DNA of 64,000 nucleotides from positions 6,138,001-6,202,000 of the forward strand of contig JBHGNT010000009.1 in assembly GCA_043228905.1 (NCBI GenBank), read 5' to 3'. The DNA is from Azolla caroliniana (taxonomy: Eukaryota; Polypodiophyta). The translations under genes were made by a program, and so were the position numbers. Shown in pieces: positions 62,381 through 64,000 of the stretch. Position 1 is the stretch's first letter. The number at the start of each line of letters is the position of its first letter. The notes beneath the pieces are model-generated. The model did no database searches. It saw nothing but the letters and a program-made list of their open reading frames with translations, and had not been told where the DNA came from.

Positions 62381-63222
62381 TGTCGTAGTGTAGGTTGCAC
62401 ACTATGTGGAAATTATATTTTTGTCCCTCCGGATAGAGAATGGAGTGCTCGGTGAGAACCGGAAGAAAACGGCATACCGGCAAGGAGGAAAACGGCATAC
62501 CGGCAAGGGGGAAAAACGGCATACCGGCAAGGAAGAAAACGGCATACCGGCAAGGAAGAGCCGGATAAAGAGACATAAATGTAAAAAAAAGAAAATACTC
62601 ACTACTGCGCAGGGCGTGATTCGAACTCTGCACCTCCACGTTGACAAACCCCAACCTTACCATTACATTAAATTATCTTAAGTGTTTTAAATATAGATTT
62701 AATATGTATAAGACCTTTATTTATGCATACCTTTATTAAAAGGTAAATCGTGTATTTCTTTAATATATGAAAAAGAAAAAACATGAGACACTAAAAAATA
62801 ACTCATGCACATCTAGCGTGCATGAGCCCTATACTTAGGAAATAAATAAATAAATAAATAAATAAGCATCACATGCACATTTAGTGTGCATGAACATATG
62901 AGAAAAAGCATGTAGCTATGCTTAGTCTCTCCCATCACTATATAAGGATGGGGAGCACATTGTAGTTGTTGTTGATTATTTGGATTAAGTATTAATCAAT
63001 ACAAAAATTATTCGTGGGATTCACGATTTATACATCTACTTCTCTCTTAACACCCTAAGTACCAATTAATATAGTATACTCGTGTGATTCACGAGTTTCT
63101 TATCTTTCTCTTTGCTATTTACTCATAATTAATCTCTATCTCACGAACTTCTTTCTCCTAGTCCAAGACCTCTGTGGTTCCCACCCGACTCACGCAACGA
63201 TCCGGAGCCGAAAGGCACGACA
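62381..63222 (+). repeat. 5' LTR of element K
   Basis: 842 bp, TGTCGTAGTG...GGCACGACA. Longer than the D LTRs owing to a K-specific block at about 62405-62590 that includes a four-unit minisatellite. Retains the antisense tRNA-like block (about 62607-62668), the CATGCACA hairpins, a TATATAAGG box near 62939 and two CGTG-GATT-CACGA hairpins (about 63012 and 63081). Confidence 0.9.
62465..62557 (+). repeat. 23-bp minisatellite in K LTR, four units
   Basis: Units of 23-24 bp sharing AAAACGGCATACCGGCAAGG start at 62465, 62488, 62511 and 62535. They are absent from the D LTRs. Confidence 0.9.
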
Positions 63223-63260
63223 CAGTTGGTGAACCCGACGTGAAGACGGGTGGCAAGGAG

Positions 63261-64000
63261 ATGGAGGCTCAACAAGCTAACAATATGATGGCGATGTTCG
63301 AACGGATGCTTCAAGAACAACGCACGATGTCGGAGATTTCGGCATCAGTAGAGCGGCTCGTGCAACGCAACGGGCAATTTAATGGTAAGGATGTGTCGCG
63401 ATATTTGCAGGACTACAAGGCGGAGATGCTCCGGTGCCGGGCTTCGGAAGGACTGCAAGTGACATCCTTTAACCGGGTGGCGACCGACGGGCTTCAAGGG
63501 AGTATCCACGGGTTGCAACAACAAAATCCGACGTGGGAAGCATTCGAAGAGGCGTTAAAGACCACGTTTGCCATCGAGGACTCCTCCAAGGCAACGCGGA
63601 GGGGATTCGAGGATTGGGTGGAAACGTCAGGTAAGGGGCTGAAGGTCCTCGAAGTGTTTTCGACATTCGAAAGTCGGTTCGGGAGGTTGTCCGCGAGAGA
63701 TCAAACTATTCTTGCGCCGGACAAAGTCATCATGTTTTTGCGAGCTGTGGACGTCCGGGACCGGAAAGATCTCGGAGTGCTTCTTGAGGACACGACCACC
63801 GAAAGCGGCCTCACCGAAACATGGGAAAGCGTGCAGGATATCGTCGCGCGGTACACGAAGAGGGGGCAATGGCTTGCCAACGAAGAAAAGAGGGTTTCGG
63901 AACCGATTCCGAAACCGAGAACGGGACTGGAAGACCATCAACCGAGGGCTCGGGAGATTACGGCCGAGAAGGGAGTCGACGCGTCTACGGTGGAGCAGCT
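63261..64000 (+). CDS. Element K Gag, partial
   Basis: ATG at 63261 (MEAQQANNMMAMFERMLQEQR), 38 bp after the LTR; open to the window edge, about 246 codons. Colinear with element D Gag (SVERLVQRNGQFNGKDVSRYL; TWEAFEEALKTTFAIEDSSKATRRGFEDWVE; DKVIMFLRAVDVRD; RVSEPIPKPRTGLEDHQPRARE). The zinc knuckle expected about 30 residues further lies outside the window. No lesion is seen, so this may be a functional copy. Confidence 0.88.
   Translation, partial: MEAQQANNMMAMFERMLQEQRTMSEISASVERLVQRNGQFNGKDVSRYLQDYKAEMLRCRASEGLQVTSFNRVATDGLQGSIHGLQQQNPTWEAFEEALKTTFAIEDSSKATRRGFEDWVETSGKGLKVLEVFSTFESRFGRLSARDQTILAPDKVIMFLRAVDVRDRKDLGVLLEDTTTESGLTETWESVQDIVARYTKRGQWLANEEKRVSEPIPKPRTGLEDHQPRAREITAEKGVDASTVEQ

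Larger units (their letters stand above)
62381..64000 (+). mobile_element. Ty3/gypsy element K (D family), runs off the window
   Basis: Complete 5' LTR (62381-63222), the same primer-site-like sequence as D (TTGGTGAACCCGACGTGAA) and the start of gag. It splits CHR3 RNase H/RT at 62380. Because CHR3 is young, K must be younger still. Confidence 0.92.

Overview
This window reads as gene-poor, heterochromatin-like nuclear DNA of a land plant. The evidence is Ty1/copia and Ty3/gypsy LTR retrotransposons, some with initiator-Met-tRNA-type primer binding sites (TGGTATCAGAGC), a chromovirus with a C-terminal chromodomain-like region, a LINE fragment, long CATA/AC microsatellites and a probable organellar group II intron fragment. 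The protein flavour suggests a seed-free plant (bryophyte, lycophyte or fern), but that is inference. I see no convincing host gene; the only candidate is a 67-codon reading frame at 10041.

Layout. 1-2111: microsatellites. 2112-9123: a very young chromovirus (CHR1; TSD ATTTT, LTRs differing at one site by eye, one internal TGA). 9124-10855: microsatellites, a small unassigned ORF and AT-rich DNA. From about 10856 to 48004 lies a set of nested elements. The outermost is a gypsy gag-pro remnant (G). It holds gypsy F (right LTR 45881-46343). F holds copia A (10856-19904, itself split by intact copia B, TSD TATGT), a solo copia LTR (20695-21281, TSD CGGAC), a group II intron-like insert (about 21699-22291) and gypsy D (23254-44564). 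D holds minus-strand copia C (24980-39570), and C holds intact gypsy E (27762-37597, TSD GTACT). The chain G > F > D > C > E is five levels deep. One large deletion with its left edge near 10856 explains why copia A, F and G all lack their left parts.

48005-59939: a minus-strand relative of E (element H), split by an old minus-strand chromovirus (CHR2, 50169-59260, TSD TTCCT). CHR2 carries an LTR-like insert (50635-52530, TSD ACTCC) that contains a LINE 3' fragment. 59940-62380: CHR3, a minus-strand near-copy of CHR1. It is cut at 62380 by gypsy K (62381 to the window end, D family).

The most interesting system is an accessory gene ('ORF3') downstream of pol in the E/F/H gypsy lineage. It encodes a roughly 890-residue protein with an N-terminal globular domain, a long coiled coil, and a conserved tail (DDDxL block, SDEE, EQSILDxL). 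Three diverged copies share it, on both strands. Other unusual signals are a hairpin array in the chromovirus leader, tRNA-like modules in three element types, a perfect 27-bp inverted repeat in one D LTR, a repeated KDAKP coding segment at the E gag/pol frame switch, and nonsense codons that are mostly CGA-to-TGA changes.
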